A DNA stretch of 64,000 bases from Homalodisca vitripennis (lineage: Eukaryota; Arthropoda; Insecta; Hemiptera; Cicadellidae), in the NCBI RefSeq assembly GCF_021130785.1, contig NC_060215.1, forward strand, positions 71,679,501 to 71,743,500, read 5' to 3'. The position numbers were made by a program, and so were the translations under genes. This document shows, piece after piece, positions 40,161 through 54,016 of this stretch. How positions within the stretch are numbered: position 1 is the first letter of the stretch; each line of letters opens with the position of its first letter. Below the pieces are notes generated by a model that had not been told where the DNA came from, did not search any database, and saw only the letters and a program-made list of their open reading frames with translations.

Positions 40161-40264
40161 AATCTCGTCAAACGAATATGACTCCAGATTCCAGGAGTGA
40201 AGTCTGTGAAAGCGTCAAATTTCATACACTGCACTAAGAGGAAGGTGAACTGATCTAAACTCAG
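40161..40264 (+). repeat. Dispersed repeat family B, copy 2
   Basis: Opposite-orientation counterpart of 19,710-19,814 (see that entry). Confidence 0.75.
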
Positions 40265-40269
40265 CAGTA

Positions 40270-41845
40270 ATATGTAAACATGTTTGTTTTATAACTCGAA
40301 TACAATGATCCATTTGGATTTAGATAACTGACAATCGAAAGTAATATCTATCTAGGAGAAGTTCTGCATCCTACATACGGCTTTCATTAGCATGAAATTA
40401 GCAACATCTCGAAAGACTGCCACATGGACTCTTACATTATAAAACGAATAGCTCCATTCAGTTTTTTGTAACATTTTATCTACATCCACTCTTGTAATTT
40501 CTTGGTTAGAAAATCCAAAATTAAAATATAGACAGGAAACAAATATTGAAAGTAAACATTTCCCTGTTTTTGGAGATTTATTTTAAAAATATTTCAAGCC
40601 CTTCAGTTCCCCAAGTAGTTCAGATAGACATGAGTGACATTGTAACTAAACGAGACGATGTTAAGCAACACCCTAAAGTTTTGAAAGGATTCATTGATAT
40701 TTCGTTAGAAAGCACAAGATTTAATTTTACCTATTGTAGCATTTCCACAATAGATTAAACTGTATAGGATATCGCATATTTTCATAAATGTGAAGTATTG
40801 AAAATAAAATTAATATCCAAAAGTATATAATGCTACACTGACTGTTGCTCATTGGTCATTCTCGTGTATATTTGACTCTAGAAGACTTACAGAATACCAA
40901 ATTACCAAAGCTTATACTCTCAAGACCATCCTTTAGCTTTGTAATAGTACGAGAAGCTTTGGGTTCAAAGATTATGTAAAGGTAACAGTCGTCAATAGTA
41001 CATGTTGAACACAAAATAGGATATCTGTAGTGGAGCGAGTAAGCATAAGGTGATTGGAGAAGCTACCTTATGGTAAATCCGTAACTAGAAATGTTGAAGA
41101 AACTTTTACGTCTAAGCTTTAGGAATCACCTCTTTTCAAGGTAAGGTTTTATTGAAATTATTGCTTCCTTCTCAAGAATTCCTAGCGTTGCGCGATCTAC
41201 CATAATAACTTAGTTACATCTGAGCCCATTTCTAGCAGCAAACAACCCTGCAAAATCAGTACAGTTAATGTGATTACCTAAATCCTGACTGTGACCTAGG
41301 AAGCTAATTTTCTATTTGTACATATTCATAGCATGTTTCATCGAGGTGCCAGGTAAGCAAGACAATCTCAACTGTGGGCCTGTGGGGTTTCGTGAAGAGA
41401 CATACACTGCAAATTGTCTATTAGTAAAAAAACCCAGTTTTGTTATGATTCACTGCCTCATTTAAATAAAACTGATAGGTCTATTCATATTTACGCTTGT
41501 GCCATATTGCCAATTATTTTAGATTCGTTGCTGATTTTACTTTGCCCGTAATAGGAACGTAATTGAGCAGAAATGCTTTTTGTACCTTTCCTCGTTTGTT
41601 CAACTTATAAAGATTCTTCATCTAAGTTCGGCAAATGAACAATGTTCACAAAATACTCACTTATATCACTGAATCCAACTGCTTTGGGAGTTAATATCTT
41701 TTACTAGATGCAATACCGCTCTGTCAAACATATTTCCAGAACATTTTTATGCAGTAACGTCAGTAATTTTTCCCAATATATTTTTGCCATGTACACCAAT
41801 AAATTCTTAATATGTATACACTCCACCTATGCAAGTATATACGTA
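40270..41845. other. AT-rich stretch, nothing recognised
   Basis: Short ORFs only (40,546-40,758 and 41,708-41,947), no recognisable domain. Confidence 0.45.
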
Positions 41846-41850
41846 CACTT

Positions 41851-42746
41851 TACACATGGTGTAAAAATAGTCTCGCACAGACTTGATAATTCCCAAACGA
41901 TTACAGTTATAGCAATAAAACTTGGTACATCGTTACTGCACCTATAAATCTACGTTTTGAAGTAAGTACCATATTTGCGCCAATGGTCTTTATTAGTAGA
42001 GTATAATGCTACAAGTCCTACCTCAAAAGTTTCACTCTTTTAAACAATTACGCTATTTGAAAGTTTGAAACACGTATAATATAGGTCATGTTCTAGATGG
42101 TTTAATATTCTTGTGTTAGTTCAAATTGTTAAAGATAAACTTAGTAAATTAATACTAGACTTAAGAAATAGTTTTAAGGTACTTAGTGATTTTTCACATT
42201 CAAATGATTCATTGTATCATTATGATTCATTAAATCAGAAATGATTTGAAGGATGGTCTATAAGGAGTTCGGCAACAAAATTTAAGGTAAGCATAGCTCA
42301 AGATGTACATCATTACAAATTGGTTGTTTACAGCGATGAATGATAGAGGGAAAAACCTGGTATCAGTTATTATAATTGACAGTTCTTATTTTTAGGTTGG
42401 GCTTTGGATTTTACTTGATGTACATCCTAAATTACACTTTTAAACGATGCACACCTTGAGTTATGCTTACCTTAAAACTATTTCTTAAGCCCAGTATTCA
42501 TGTATTAAGTTTAACTTTTTGAGGTCGGATTTGTGGCAATACTTTATATACTTTAATTTGATGTAATACTCGACCTATGTTCTAATTTAAGATTTCCTTC
42601 CGACTCCCTGAGAGCCATCTTCCTTGATATGACAAAAAATGGTAGTTACTTCTTCAAAAAGTATATTTATAGGTACCAAGTTTGATATCTTTACTGTACT
42701 TGTTCGGGAATTATCAAGCCCATGTGAGACTTTTTACATCCTGTAT
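41851..42746. mobile_element. Complex foldback (interrupted palindrome) element
   Basis: Three nested pairs of inverted arms share one centre. The outer arms 41,851-41,973 and 42,638-42,746 match over about 110 bp (CTTGATAATTCCC, AAACTTGGTAC and CCTATAAAT blocks). The middle arms 42,131-42,181 and 42,468-42,517 share ACTTAAGAAATAG... with few mismatches. The inner arms 42,281-42,311 and 42,446-42,476 share TTTAAGGTAAGCATA. The ends read TACACATGGTGTAAAAA and, on the other strand, TACAGGATGTAAAAA, consistent with TA-flanked transposon ends. There is no coding content. It is best read as a foldback/MITE DNA element that has diverged and taken an internal insertion. Confidence 0.8.
42182..42280. 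mobile_element. 99-bp insertion inside foldback, 9-bp direct repeats
   Basis: The left arm of the foldback is split here relative to the right arm, which is continuous. TTTAAGGTA occurs at both edges (42,173-42,181 and 42,281-42,289) but only once at the corresponding point of the right arm, as expected for a target-site duplication. The insert has no clear terminal repeats or coding content; the inserting element is unknown. Confidence 0.6.
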
Positions 42747-42749
42747 ATT

Positions 42750-45435
42750 ACAACCCCTTGTTTAAAGTTCTTTCTGATTCATATTCGTATTAAATTGTGA
42801 AAACCCTCAAGGGACCTAACTTAAATTTTTATTAGTTTATAAAGTCTATTAAGTTCTTAAACTTTTTTTAACTTTCAGTTGTAAATAATTTAGTATGAAA
42901 AGGCCTAAATCTGTATAATAATTATTGGAGTGTATAGAATTTATGTTTGATGGTCGACTACCATTATAAAATTATAGTTTCTATCGTCAAAGTTTTGTTT
43001 TGAAAAATAGAAAAGGAACATTTAAAGTTATTTTTATTAGTGGTTATTACTCTTTAATTTAACATGGGCGGGATAGAGAGGTACACAACCCCCTTTTAAA
43101 CTTAGAAGATACTTGAACTTCCATTTTGTGGACTATAAATAAAACAGAACACTCTAATATAAGTTTTAAAAACCATTCATTTACGACTTTTTGATCCTAT
43201 AATGTGTATAAGTGTTTTTGGTTGACTTATGGATATGTTAACCATAAAATACAAATATATCCATGAATCTGATATACGTAAAGAGTTTTGAAACTAATCG
43301 CATTGTGAAGAAAATATATTATATTAATACTAACTTAATAAGGAAAACGCAATATTATTTTATCAAGTTTACAAAGAAAGAGGAATATTTTTACTTCGAC
43401 GTCTAGAGTAGTTTGTTGTCCTAGAAGTAGTATTATTTAATTAACCATATTGGTTGGATTTAAAATGGCAGAAATTCTGAGAAATGTAATTAGGACTGCG
43501 GAGAGAAAAGGTCAAGTTCTCTTATCTGTGGGGAATATATTCACGGAATCTGATCCTTCAGTAATCTAGTCGGCTTGACAAATCTTCATAATTGACAGTC
43601 GCTCCTTGAGAAGCTGAGAAGCTCGCATTGAGTGAGGAGCTCTTATCTTGCCAGCTAGGGGAATCACTCGGAGTAGGAGTCGGGTTCTCAGGCATGCTAC
43701 AAGGTAATGCAAATAAAACCCTCTTGTTCGTCACTTAAAGCCTTAAGTTCAGGTGTCAATTTGCGGTTTAGGCGTTTTAGTAAGAAACGTTGTTTAATAA
43801 AACTTCGGAAATTATTTAAGGATGTTTGTTAAAACTGGACCAATGTTATATATTGTTCAGTTGTTCCAGCTTAAGAGGACACTTCAAGGGATAATCTTGG
43901 TCCAATAATGTTAATCAACAGTAAATAACCTGTTAATTACAGGTGTATAATAGTCAATCCAGAAATGCTTACGAATCCACGTATGAGAATAACCAAAATT
44001 TAAATAACCATGAAAGTAAAATGAAAAAAATAAGGGAACAATTCATATTTCAACAGGAAAAGTAGAACTACTTAGTAATTGTAAAGTTATTAATTTTAAA
44101 CTAGAGCAAAACATTAATAATAGCTTTGCAATTTATTTATATAACGTCACTTCAATTAAAGGTCATATATCTGAAAAACTAAACAATTTCATACAAAATC
44201 ACTCATACATGCCCAAATCTGTAAATGGCAGCAGCAGTTCAGGGCACTTAGAAAAAACCGGTTCCGGTAATCCGTCCTGTTTCAACCCTGGATTATAGAA
44301 TCTTTTAAACATGCAAACCCTAAGATGTAAACAAGTTCATGAGTGTATGGGCGATACCAGTTGACATAAGTAGCCAACTACAGCACATTTTCAGAAAGAT
44401 AACTAACATTAGGTGTGGAATGTTTACATAGAATTTATAAAATGTTGAAATCCAAAAAGTGTATTTCTAAACAAGGAACGGATATCGTTATAGTCACATG
44501 TTTCTTTGTTTAATATCCTCTTTCCTTTAAAACTTGTCATCGTTATTTCTTGTACAGAACTTCGAAACTTAGCATACGACCCATCAATTTTACCAGACTT
44601 AATGCATTGTCCCCGTAAGCTTTTTATAAATCTCAAATATAAATATGATAGTTATAGGACATTTGGCATTAAAAACTACTGCTCTTTTTGTTGGGTGTTA
44701 TTCTTGGTCAGCAAGTCGTTTAAAATTCAAAATAGTTTTACTTTGTCTCCTACTCTATTAAGTGAGGAGATATGATAAACTTTCTTCCAAACATTTATAA
44801 TATCTTGTAAATTGAGTGATACAATTTTATTACATTTTTAATCCAATAGAACTTTTAAATTATAAAATATTTATATAATAACAGGAATTCAGACTCTATA
44901 CTATTCTTCAGGTGTCAAAACGTTTAGGAATAAGCAAGCGTAACTCAATATACGGCGATGAGCACGCCAAAGTCTAACTTGACTACATAGATTCCAAGCC
45001 TCGAAATATAATATCCTATTTTTGATACATATGACGACGACACATGCTCTACACCCTCCCACCATCAAATTAACCAACAATAATATACTCTAAACAAAGT
45101 GTATACGCTTTTAAAAATATAAATGACACATTTAAGATAGATATTATAATTATTTTTGGGGGTGTTATGGTGGATTTTCTTCATGACGATATTCTAAGCC
45201 CGCTACTCATTGGCATCTATAGAATCATCAATGCCAATTAAGGATATTCACATTTTAAAGACATATCGTTAAGCGCATGCCTCAACACTCAACGCAGTTC
45301 CAAGAGAAGTAAGAAGAATCTGTACTTGTATTATAGCTAGCTCATAACAAATATCTAGTTAGATTTAACTGACAAATCCGCTATGGTTGAATGAACTGGA
45401 TTGGCAAGGCAGTGTCTATAAAAGGTTAGGTTTGA
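42750..45435. other. AT-rich stretch, nothing recognised
   Basis: No gene is recognised. 43,480-43,720 is somewhat GC-richer, without a recognisable product. Confidence 0.4.
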
Positions 45436-45449
45436 CAGCGTTCTCTTAA

Positions 45450-45600
45450 GATAGAATCTCGTCGTCGGGCGGTTTTGCTGAGTCGCGCCCCTCCCTTCCC
45501 ACCCCTCAACGTCGCTTGAGTACCCTTCACACAATTATTGCTGATTGGTCAGAAACTTTTCCTGGCTCTGTAGCCCCTGTACCATCTCGACCTACCTAAT
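45450..45600. promoter_or_regulatory. CpG-rich patch with inverted CCAAT box
   Basis: A short CpG-rich run (CGTCGTCGGGCGG, GTCGCGCCCC and AACGTCGC between 45,461 and 45,515) is followed by CTGATTGGTCAG, an inverted CCAAT-type motif, at about 45,541. The composition suggests a regulatory element or GC-rich repeat. No adjoining exon is recognised. Confidence 0.2.
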
Positions 45601-46084
45601 TTTCATGCCTGCAACAATTATTTCAGTCTTAACTCAATATTACTATTGAATGAATTCTCGTACATTCGTTTCATTTTATCTATATAGCGTCACAACAAAG
45701 GTGGTTCCGGAAGGTGTGGGATACTTGTGCTCTGATGAAGTGGTCCATACGATCTCACCGAAGATTATTTGTGAATTGATGATGAAAAATTCCGAGTTTT
45801 CAGCATTTGTACTGTTAATGTTTTACTCCTTAATGGTTTCATCTGACCTTTCTACACGGTTTTTTTATTTCTTTTGAATTTATTGGGATACTCATACAAA
45901 GTAACTGATATGTTTTAGAGAAAATCATTAATTTCTGAACCATCAAAAATAAATTTTTTAAGCCATAAGGAGTATATTTAAATTACATTTAAATCATCTA
46001 CAGATTTTGGGCACAGAGTTATGTTAGCTATACTTCTCATTAAAACTACGATTCCTATACTATGATGTATAATGACACATTTAA

Positions 46085-46137
46085 AAAGATACTGGGTATT
46101 TGCCTTCGTTCTGTGTTACAAATAAATGAAACACTAC
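46085..46137 (-). repeat. Repeat family C fragment
   Basis: The reverse complement reads AACGTAGTGTTTCATTTATTTGT...GGCAAATACC, matching the AACGTAGTGTTACTCATTTCTTGT...GGCAAATGTAC segment at 29,452. The hammerhead-like stem region is not preserved. Confidence 0.55.
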
Positions 46138-46139
46138 GT

Positions 46140-49100
46140 TAACACATAGTGGGTGAAAATGGGTTTTTACACATGACATTGGCGAATGTCAGATATCATG
46201 TTATACTTTCCAGTTATCCATATTCCCCTTAATCTTCAAACAAGAGACAAGTCCATATTCTTGAGAAAAGAGATGACAAACAATTTTTTGCTTAGTAAAC
46301 CTGCAACCAGAAAGTATTAAATATGAGGGAGTCAATAGATGTCTGTCACTTCTAGTGAGAACCAGGCAATTATTACTATGGTATATGAAATACAATGATT
46401 CGAAAATTACAGTTTCTTTTATGAGGGCAAAACTTAACTGACAAAATAATTTAAAGCTAAATAAAAATAAATTGTATGATAATGCAAGAAGTACTAAAAA
46501 AATCAGACAACTAATTCAACTCAAACTCAAAGTGTAATGAATTTTGTTTTATGACAAATTAAAAAATCAATACTTAGTTAGTGTTAGTTTTAGTGTAATA
46601 GTAATATTACTTATAGCATTTTTTGCACACGAAGATTGCAAATGTTTATAATTTTTGTTGCTATCGCGTATGGAGAAAATAGCGAGCCACAGTGACGCGG
46701 ATATTCGGATTGTTCAAGCCCGGAGCTATGAATTTATAGTATAGCTGCAGGAGATAGTAGGTTAATCCTGTATTTTTGAGGGCACTGGCCCGAGGCCCAA
46801 TGCTTCTGGAGAAAAACTTCGTCGATATTCTGATGACTTATTTTAATAGATGAAACTCAACTTTTCTTTATCCTCGCCCGATTTCTGATTGATGAGGTAG
46901 GACAGTTTAGATATTTCAAAGAATAAGATAGATCGTAGATAGTATATATATCGTAGATAGATATATTTCACTCATTCGCCCGCCAAAACGTATATGCATA
47001 TGAATTAAAATTATTATTTCATTTGTGTCATGTAAATATTATATTCAATTTTCATTCACATTTTTCAGGTTTTAACCATTCTTATAAAACTACTTTGTTT
47101 TTTATAAAATACTTTTGATTTCCACTATTTTTGATGGTATACTATATATTATCACGAATTATAAGTATAAAAAATGTTTAATAGTAAAAAAAAAAATTTC
47201 AGTGCAAATTTCAGTAACGGTTCTTAAGTTTCAATAACAATCATTATATTAAGATATCTAATGAAGTTTCATCTTCTACATTAAGTGTTATATTAAGCAT
47301 TTAGTCGTAACTTTGAAGCTCTGGCAAAAACATAAGTTTTCCCTGACCAAATTATTAGCTTTATTATTTATAAAAATATTCTTGGATTATGAATTTAAAT
47401 TCTGGCGTTCCTTAATTTTGCAACGTTAAGACCTGTTTCGCGAACACACTGACATCACCAGGTATCCACGCATTAATTACTACTGCAATATAAATCAAAA
47501 CCTACAAATACCTCACAAATGCAAGAAAAGTAGTTTAATGCCTACGCTTTAAAATGATGAAATATACAAAGCAGTAAAAAGTGAGCCCGACAACGTACTG
47601 AAGGATAAGGATAAACACTCAAGCCAATTCAATGTTACAGTGATGCTTTTTATGTAAGTAGTATACTTGGTATGATAAGAAGGTGAGTACACAACATCGG
47701 CTCCCGTCTTATTTAGCAGGCGGAAAAGAATAATATTACTGGCTGAAAGGAAAAAGTGAACTATTAATTCTTTAACTCACTCGGAAAGCTATCATTCCAA
47801 TTAGAGCCAGAAATATTTTGGAGGCTGACACGAAAAACTCTTTCACTATATATATTTTCTCAGTCTTCTAATCATAAAGTTTGGGCTGTACCAAAAAACA
47901 TTTTATTCCACCATGGGCCTTCTAAGTACGAGTAGCTATTATACAGACATAGGCACATGTTATTGGTATGGCAATCATTAGCCCTGAGTTATAATTTTTA
48001 ATTGTTTTTCAATTGATGGTTCCGAGACTTCCTTGACTTATGCTCGAAGGTTTGTGACTCCTAGATCCGACTAGCACAATCACATGAACGAAAACATACT
48101 CACGGGTTTTTTACTGGATTCCACCAATTTACCACAGCTTCCAGCGTGGCAAGACTGGTTACTAACAGTAGCTACATACTGAAATCAGGTTTATTTTATC
48201 AGCTTAGAACTAGGGTTTACATTCAAGATGCCACTAGGCTTCTCAATGCACACCGGCTGGAATAAAGAAGAGGTGCCTGTTCGCTCCCACCAGCCAGAAG
48301 AGTCCATTTCCCATCTATGTGGATCCTCAATTCACATTTGAGTTTTTGAAGGTCGTTATCCTACGCTCACCTTATTTTAACACACTTAGTTGCCTTGTGG
48401 GAAAATCTTTGGTACATACACAAAATACATGACAGGTCCTGACATACATGGAAGCCAGCATAAAAGTAGAGGAGAAGATGTTTTCGGGTGTTGTCATCGT
48501 CAACGTACTGCGTACTATCAAGTTCATAAAATAGGCTTATAAATGCGAAGAATACGATTTTCTTTTTTTTACGTTTTACATTTTTTTTTCTTTTTTAATA
48601 ACAGATATTGTAGACCGAAATATCAAAAATAAAGAACTACAAGTCAGATAACAAAAACATAAACCATGAGCCAAAATTAACGACCCAAAAAAGAGAAGAT
48701 ACTGGTTCCCTTTTCAGAGCGCCTTTTTCTCCATTCAGTGTAAAACAATTTAATTTTCACAAATTTCCCAATTAAATAAACATCAGAGTAGAATTTTTAA
48801 GGAGTGATAATAAAACTGAAACTAACAAATCAAACTTAGCTCACATTGAAAATTACATCTCTCGGAGAAATTGAAGACTTTAATATTTACTGGACCTGAA
48901 AAACACATAAATTACATTCCATTGGTCCATTTTAATGTGTGCATTAAACGACAATCGTTCGTCAACAAAGCGATCAGCCTATCTGCTACGTTCATTTGGT
49001 CTTGAAATAAAATCTCTGATGAGGTAATTCTAACAGACTAATCGGTTTTTGATTTATGTTTCTAAACTCCCAATGTCCGTGGCCAACTCAGTAATCTCAG

Positions 49101-51955
49101 GCCACTATTGTCTATAGGCTTACGGAGTAAAAAGAAACTGCCAGTAATGACTTGTTCTCCTCAACGACTTTCTCTCAAACTAAAAACGGAATTTTCTAAA
49201 TTTTATAAAGCCCGTGAACTTTACCGAAAAGAACAGTGATTTAGTTTGCGAAAGCTAACTAATACTAAAAATCAATACTTTTTCCAAAAATGTAACAGAT
49301 CATTCGCGTCTGTTGCTGGTGGTTGTCTTTATCATTTTCACAAAGGAACCAATTGTGTAGACAGATGCCAGCAGCCTTACTTGCACTGACCATTATACTT
49401 ATAAAAGAGGTCAATCAAATCGTTCTACCACTCCAAGCGAAAAATCTAATTACATAAATTTAAATGATACTATGAAATCACTGACCAAATAAGCTAATCT
49501 CTCTTTTCAAACAGGGGTCTTTTCTTCTCTCCTGAACGTATCGACAATGCTTCAGTTTTTTGCGTGAAAGGGAATTCTTGGACAGTAAATGAGTATCGGT
49601 GTTTTTTTTTGCCACACATACTTTATTTGATGAACAAACACATCCAGTTCTCAGAAGGCCACTTTGGTTTCATAAGAGAAAATCTACAGTTGACAAAGTA
49701 GTGAATCTTGTTAATATCGTTTTAGACGAGATAAAGGATCAGAATTGCACCTTAAGTGTTTATTTTTATCATTCTAACACATACAACTGTGTTGACCGTT
49801 AAACATTGCTTAACACGATAGAATGTAGTGGCATCCGAGGAGTTTGCGGATTATTTTATATTACTTAAGTCTATCAAATTTCAAATCAACTTTCGAAACC
49901 TGTTACACTGAACTACGTAGTTTTCCAGGGCTAAATACTCAGTCCAATCCTCTTTTATATATTTCAACGACGCTGACATTGAAACTATACGACTACATGA
50001 AACAAAGTTTGAAGCTACACACGTTTGTTGATCTTAACAATTGTGTCCTACATGGAAATAGCCTCAACTCATCAAATGAACTCTTTAAAATACAGTATCC
50101 TGGATGTTTTCATTGCCTTCTGTAGATTATGAGTGTGGTTAGCACACAGTGGGTGAGTGTGTGTGTGTGCGTTATGTTGGCAGTTTTCATAGTGGAAGAA
50201 GTTCATTGGAATCTCCTCGATCCTCAGGAATGTATATCTCGAGGTCCTTAATGCAATATGAAATAATTATATTTAATCTACAAATGCAAAAAATATAAGT
50301 AAAAAGGTAACTTATGCTGCCACGAAATGTCAAGTACAGTTTGGACAGCGTGATACAGTATTAACACAAATTATAGAGATACCAGTCCTTATTATCAGTT
50401 CAAGGTGTTCAACCTGTATCCACCTTTGCTTATTTTAATTTGTCAATAACTAAAATATACATTTAAATAAACCAGCGTTACCTGCAATCTTTTAACAGAA
50501 TATTTTAAAACATAACATTGTTTAAAAGTCAATATTTATACTTTTAAATAACCAACTAATTGTATAATAAATACTCCACTATTGCTAAAACATTTTACTT
50601 CATCAGGCAATTATTTTAAACATTTCGGTCCTAAGTACTAGTAAGAATGCAAAAAAAGTTATTTATTAACTTTAGGAGTTCCCAATCTTTTTAGATTTTA
50701 GAAGTAACTTCATGTTGTAAGTGTAAATACGCCTTAATAAAAGGCCGAGACATGCATGAATGTAAATGAGACTAGGGGCTTAAAACTGCTAACCTGAAAT
50801 TGAGACCTATAAGGATTAATTAGTACAGAAAGCACCTACAACACCTCAACAATGGTCTAAAAATATCAGTGTGATCACAAAGTGGCCTGTTCCCCACGAC
50901 TCACAGGGTTAGCACAAATATTTTTCGAAATTTTCACTAAAATTGTTTAAACAATCTTTGAGCTATCTACCTAAGCTACACAATGTGAACATTTCAAAAG
51001 CATCTACAGCCCATGCATTTAGTTTGAAACATTCAGTATTGGAAGGGCAAAATAAAGAGATGATGATAGAAGATTTAAAAACTCCTAACAGGCCAAAATT
51101 ACCTTTAAGAACTCTGTACTATTAATCTGCACTCTGACTATCAAATACCACAAAAGTGATAGGTATAACGAGAAGACTATTTATTTGTTAACAATACTTG
51201 CTGGATAGGTGAGCGTCAATGTTAAAATATATTGTAGCGTACAAAGCTATTTTTGTAGCGTACAAACCACTTAACGAAAGGAACATATGAATACGAACAC
51301 CAGCTATTGGAAAAACATATTGGGTTCATGCCATATTTTGTACGTTAACAGTTTCAAATTCGAACGGAGTACATAACGAGTTCCGCCGTATAACACTGAA
51401 AATCTCCAAAAAGAACGAGGCGGGCCTCAAGGGCTTCGGTAGCAAGAATGTTTTTCAACCTTCAGGGCGTGACAACAAAATGCGCATACTTCAACCTGGA
51501 TGAACATGTAAATCTCGGAATATATTTTTTATTTTCCATAATATCTTAGATAAATAAATTGAGAATCATACATTACAAATTAAGCCAGTGCTGAAACAAC
51601 ATTAACCTAGAATTAACAACGTTATAATTAAAAACCTATTCAGCTCTTCCCAACCCGACTTTGGTATCGCTGGAGTAAAGGCTTATCGAATTGGGAAGAA
51701 ACAAACAAAACAAGGCCAAGAAAGTAATTTTGAATAATAAACCGAATGCTCGCACTGTACTGTCAGACTTTTTAATTGAGGCGAAACCAAGAATGTTGAT
51801 TATGATCTCGTCTGTCAAACTTGGAGGACATCGTACTACTAATAAATAAAACACTTTTATTCAATTGTTGCAGAAAATGAAGAGGGTTAATGTCATGATT
51901 AACTAAACCTTGCAATGAAATGTGAGAATAATAATCCATCATCATTAAGATTACA
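46140..51955. other. AT-rich stretch, nothing firmly recognised
   Basis: No gene is called. 47,690-48,340 is less AT-rich and might be a decayed LINE on the minus strand, but no motif was convincing. T-rich runs lie at 48,558-48,597. A short TG run lies at 50,155-50,170. Short ORFs at 49,599 and 49,844 have no domain. Confidence 0.4.
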
Positions 51956-51959
51956 AAAA

Positions 51960-53212
51960 CGATTAAGGGCCAACGATTTTCCCATCTGTTTCTTTTCTGT
52001 TTCTTGTTACTTCTTGTTTTATGAGTTAAAATCTACGGATAGACATCACATAACGTTGTCCTTTCTGTTTTGTGTCTGTTCGTCTCCCTCCTCTGATGGC
52101 CCGAGGGATATATTGATGATTGCCGCAGATGCAAAGTTGATTCTGTATTAAATTAGCTACATTACCTCACTTACCATGTGCGTGGAGAGTTTCATGATGC
52201 TGAAACGTCCTTCAACTTGTTTACTGATTTTATGGAGGCCGTTAACAAAACATACACTCCCCTCAAAAAAACACCTCAAAATGGAACTTTCCCTACTGGT
52301 TCACGAATGATCTGAAAAGACTGTGATTTTAAAGAAAAGACTCTATAAATTATTTAAATCGTATATGTCACTTTCAGATTGTGGAAATTTTTAAAGTGTC
52401 AAAAAAAATTAAAACTGCAAAGCCCTATCCAATAATAGCTACTCGATTTACATAAATGAGTGGAGGAAGGTATACACTACAATATGAGAAGCTTCTCCAC
52501 CTATCGTCCAACTATGATCATTGATTCAGCAAAAACTACTGAAGCTGATGAAAAATGTAAACTCTTCGCTGAATACTTTTGATCTGCGTTCTACTACTTT
52601 GGTCTGAATCATTCCATCAACGGCTTTGAGTTCTCTGTGATTGATGTTTATAAGAAACTTTAGTCTCTTGACCCCACTAAGGGAGCAGGTCCTGATGGAA
52701 TACCTTACTTAAGCATTGCCCCAGGTTCTTATCCCACACCTAACTGTATACTTTAAGAAACTACGGGGACTTCTTTCCTCTGCCTTAAAGCAAAGATACA
52801 AAGATATACGGTTTGTCTTCAAGTCAGGTAGCAGGAAAGATGTAAGAAAATAGAGGCCAATTGCTAGCCAACCATAAAAGTATATAAAAGTCTCGTCCTG
52901 GATTATCTGGAATTTAGCCTCAACTGCGGGACCGATCATCTTCCAAAACCTTTCTTGTCTTCCATAATGTCAGCATTTAATGACTCTTCCCAAATAGACT
53001 GCTCATATCTTGACTTTAGCAAAGCCTTTGATAAGGTTAACCATCGTCTACCTTTAGCAAAGTTGGAAGACTACGGTATTTGTGAGTCCTTAATACAGTG
53101 GCTAAGAAGTTATTTGAGTGATCGAGTACTCATTACATTACAGCTGGTGAAGAGGCAGATTTCTTTGATATTTCTTCATCAATCTTCAAGAGAGAAGCCT
53201 TTCAGTACTTAA
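51960..53212 (+). pseudogene. LINE ORF2 remnant (CR1/Jockey-like)
   Basis: A decayed non-LTR retrotransposon polymerase read across several frames. Near 52,040 a DRHH..LSF segment resembles the SDHHP region of the AP endonuclease. Around 52,160-52,330 a HVDW...FNLFTDF...YWFTNDLKRL series matches the endonuclease-RT linker. At 52,685 GADG-type GPDGIP precedes the RT. The 85-codon ORF from 52,955 carries the RT motif A as YLDFSKAFDKVNH, followed by KLEDYGICESLIQWLRSYLSDR-like sequence (about residues 20-55). The intact family has a protein of around 900 residues with endonuclease and RT; here stops and frameshifts break it, and the RT active-site YxDD part, 3' RT and UTR are missing. It is non-functional. 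CR1 versus Jockey cannot be separated by eye. Confidence 0.88.
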
Positions 53213-53261
53213 AGGATGTAACTTCTTAAAAGCTTTTTCATTTTTCTTCAGTGAACAAGTT

Positions 53262-53285
53262 ATATGGAGTGCTGGTGGCGTCTCT
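53262..53285 (+). repeat. 24-bp flank of CA repeat, copy 1
   Basis: ATATGGAGTGCTGGTGGCGT recurs at 53,552-53,575 with about three changes, on the other side of the CA tract. This suggests the microsatellite sits inside or between duplicated short segments. Confidence 0.7.
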
Positions 53286-53353
53286 AAAGGGCCACACTTG
53301 CGAGTATATATTTCTGCATGATGCATGGTGGTTCTCAGCAAGTGCACACAAAC

Positions 53354-53541
<188 letters not shown>

Positions 53542-53551
53542 TATCTCAGTA

Positions 53552-53575
53552 ATATGGAGTGTTGGTAGTGTCTCA
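53552..53575 (+). repeat. 24-bp flank of CA repeat, copy 2
   Basis: Partner of 53,262-53,285. Confidence 0.7.
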
Positions 53576-53599
53576 CTGAATAGTGTGTATGATTAGGCA

Positions 53600-54010
53600 T
53601 GGCGATCCTTGTCATTGTTATCAATATACTATTTTGTAGCAGTATTATTCTTATTATTATAGTATGTATTGTTATTATTTATTGTATTTCGATAGTATTT
53701 GTAGTACTTATATATCTGTAACATTTACTAAATTTTTAGACTGTTTCTTTTTTACATGTTCACATTTTTTTCTTTCATTATATAATAGACTAATGCTTGT
53801 ATTATTCATGTTCATTCTTGTTAGTATACAATATAAATATATGTAAAAAATGGTATTCAAAATGGAGAAACCGTTCAAATAAATCAAAGAAACTGCCAGC
53901 CTCACTATACTAATCCAGCTAGGTTGTTATCCCAGTTAGTCCGGGAGGCGAAAGCCAATTTGCTTTGCGTTAGAATACAACCTAGTTGTTTTGAAATCAA
54001 CAGGAAAATC
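53600..54010. other. AT-rich stretch, nothing recognised
   Basis: No feature is recognised. Confidence 0.45.
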
Positions 54011-54016
54011 TCTTAT

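Noticed and set aside
47690..48340. Possible minus-strand LINE reverse transcriptase
   Set aside because: Some residues vaguely resemble the start of the RT domain, but no motif A or YxDD signature could be read in any frame.
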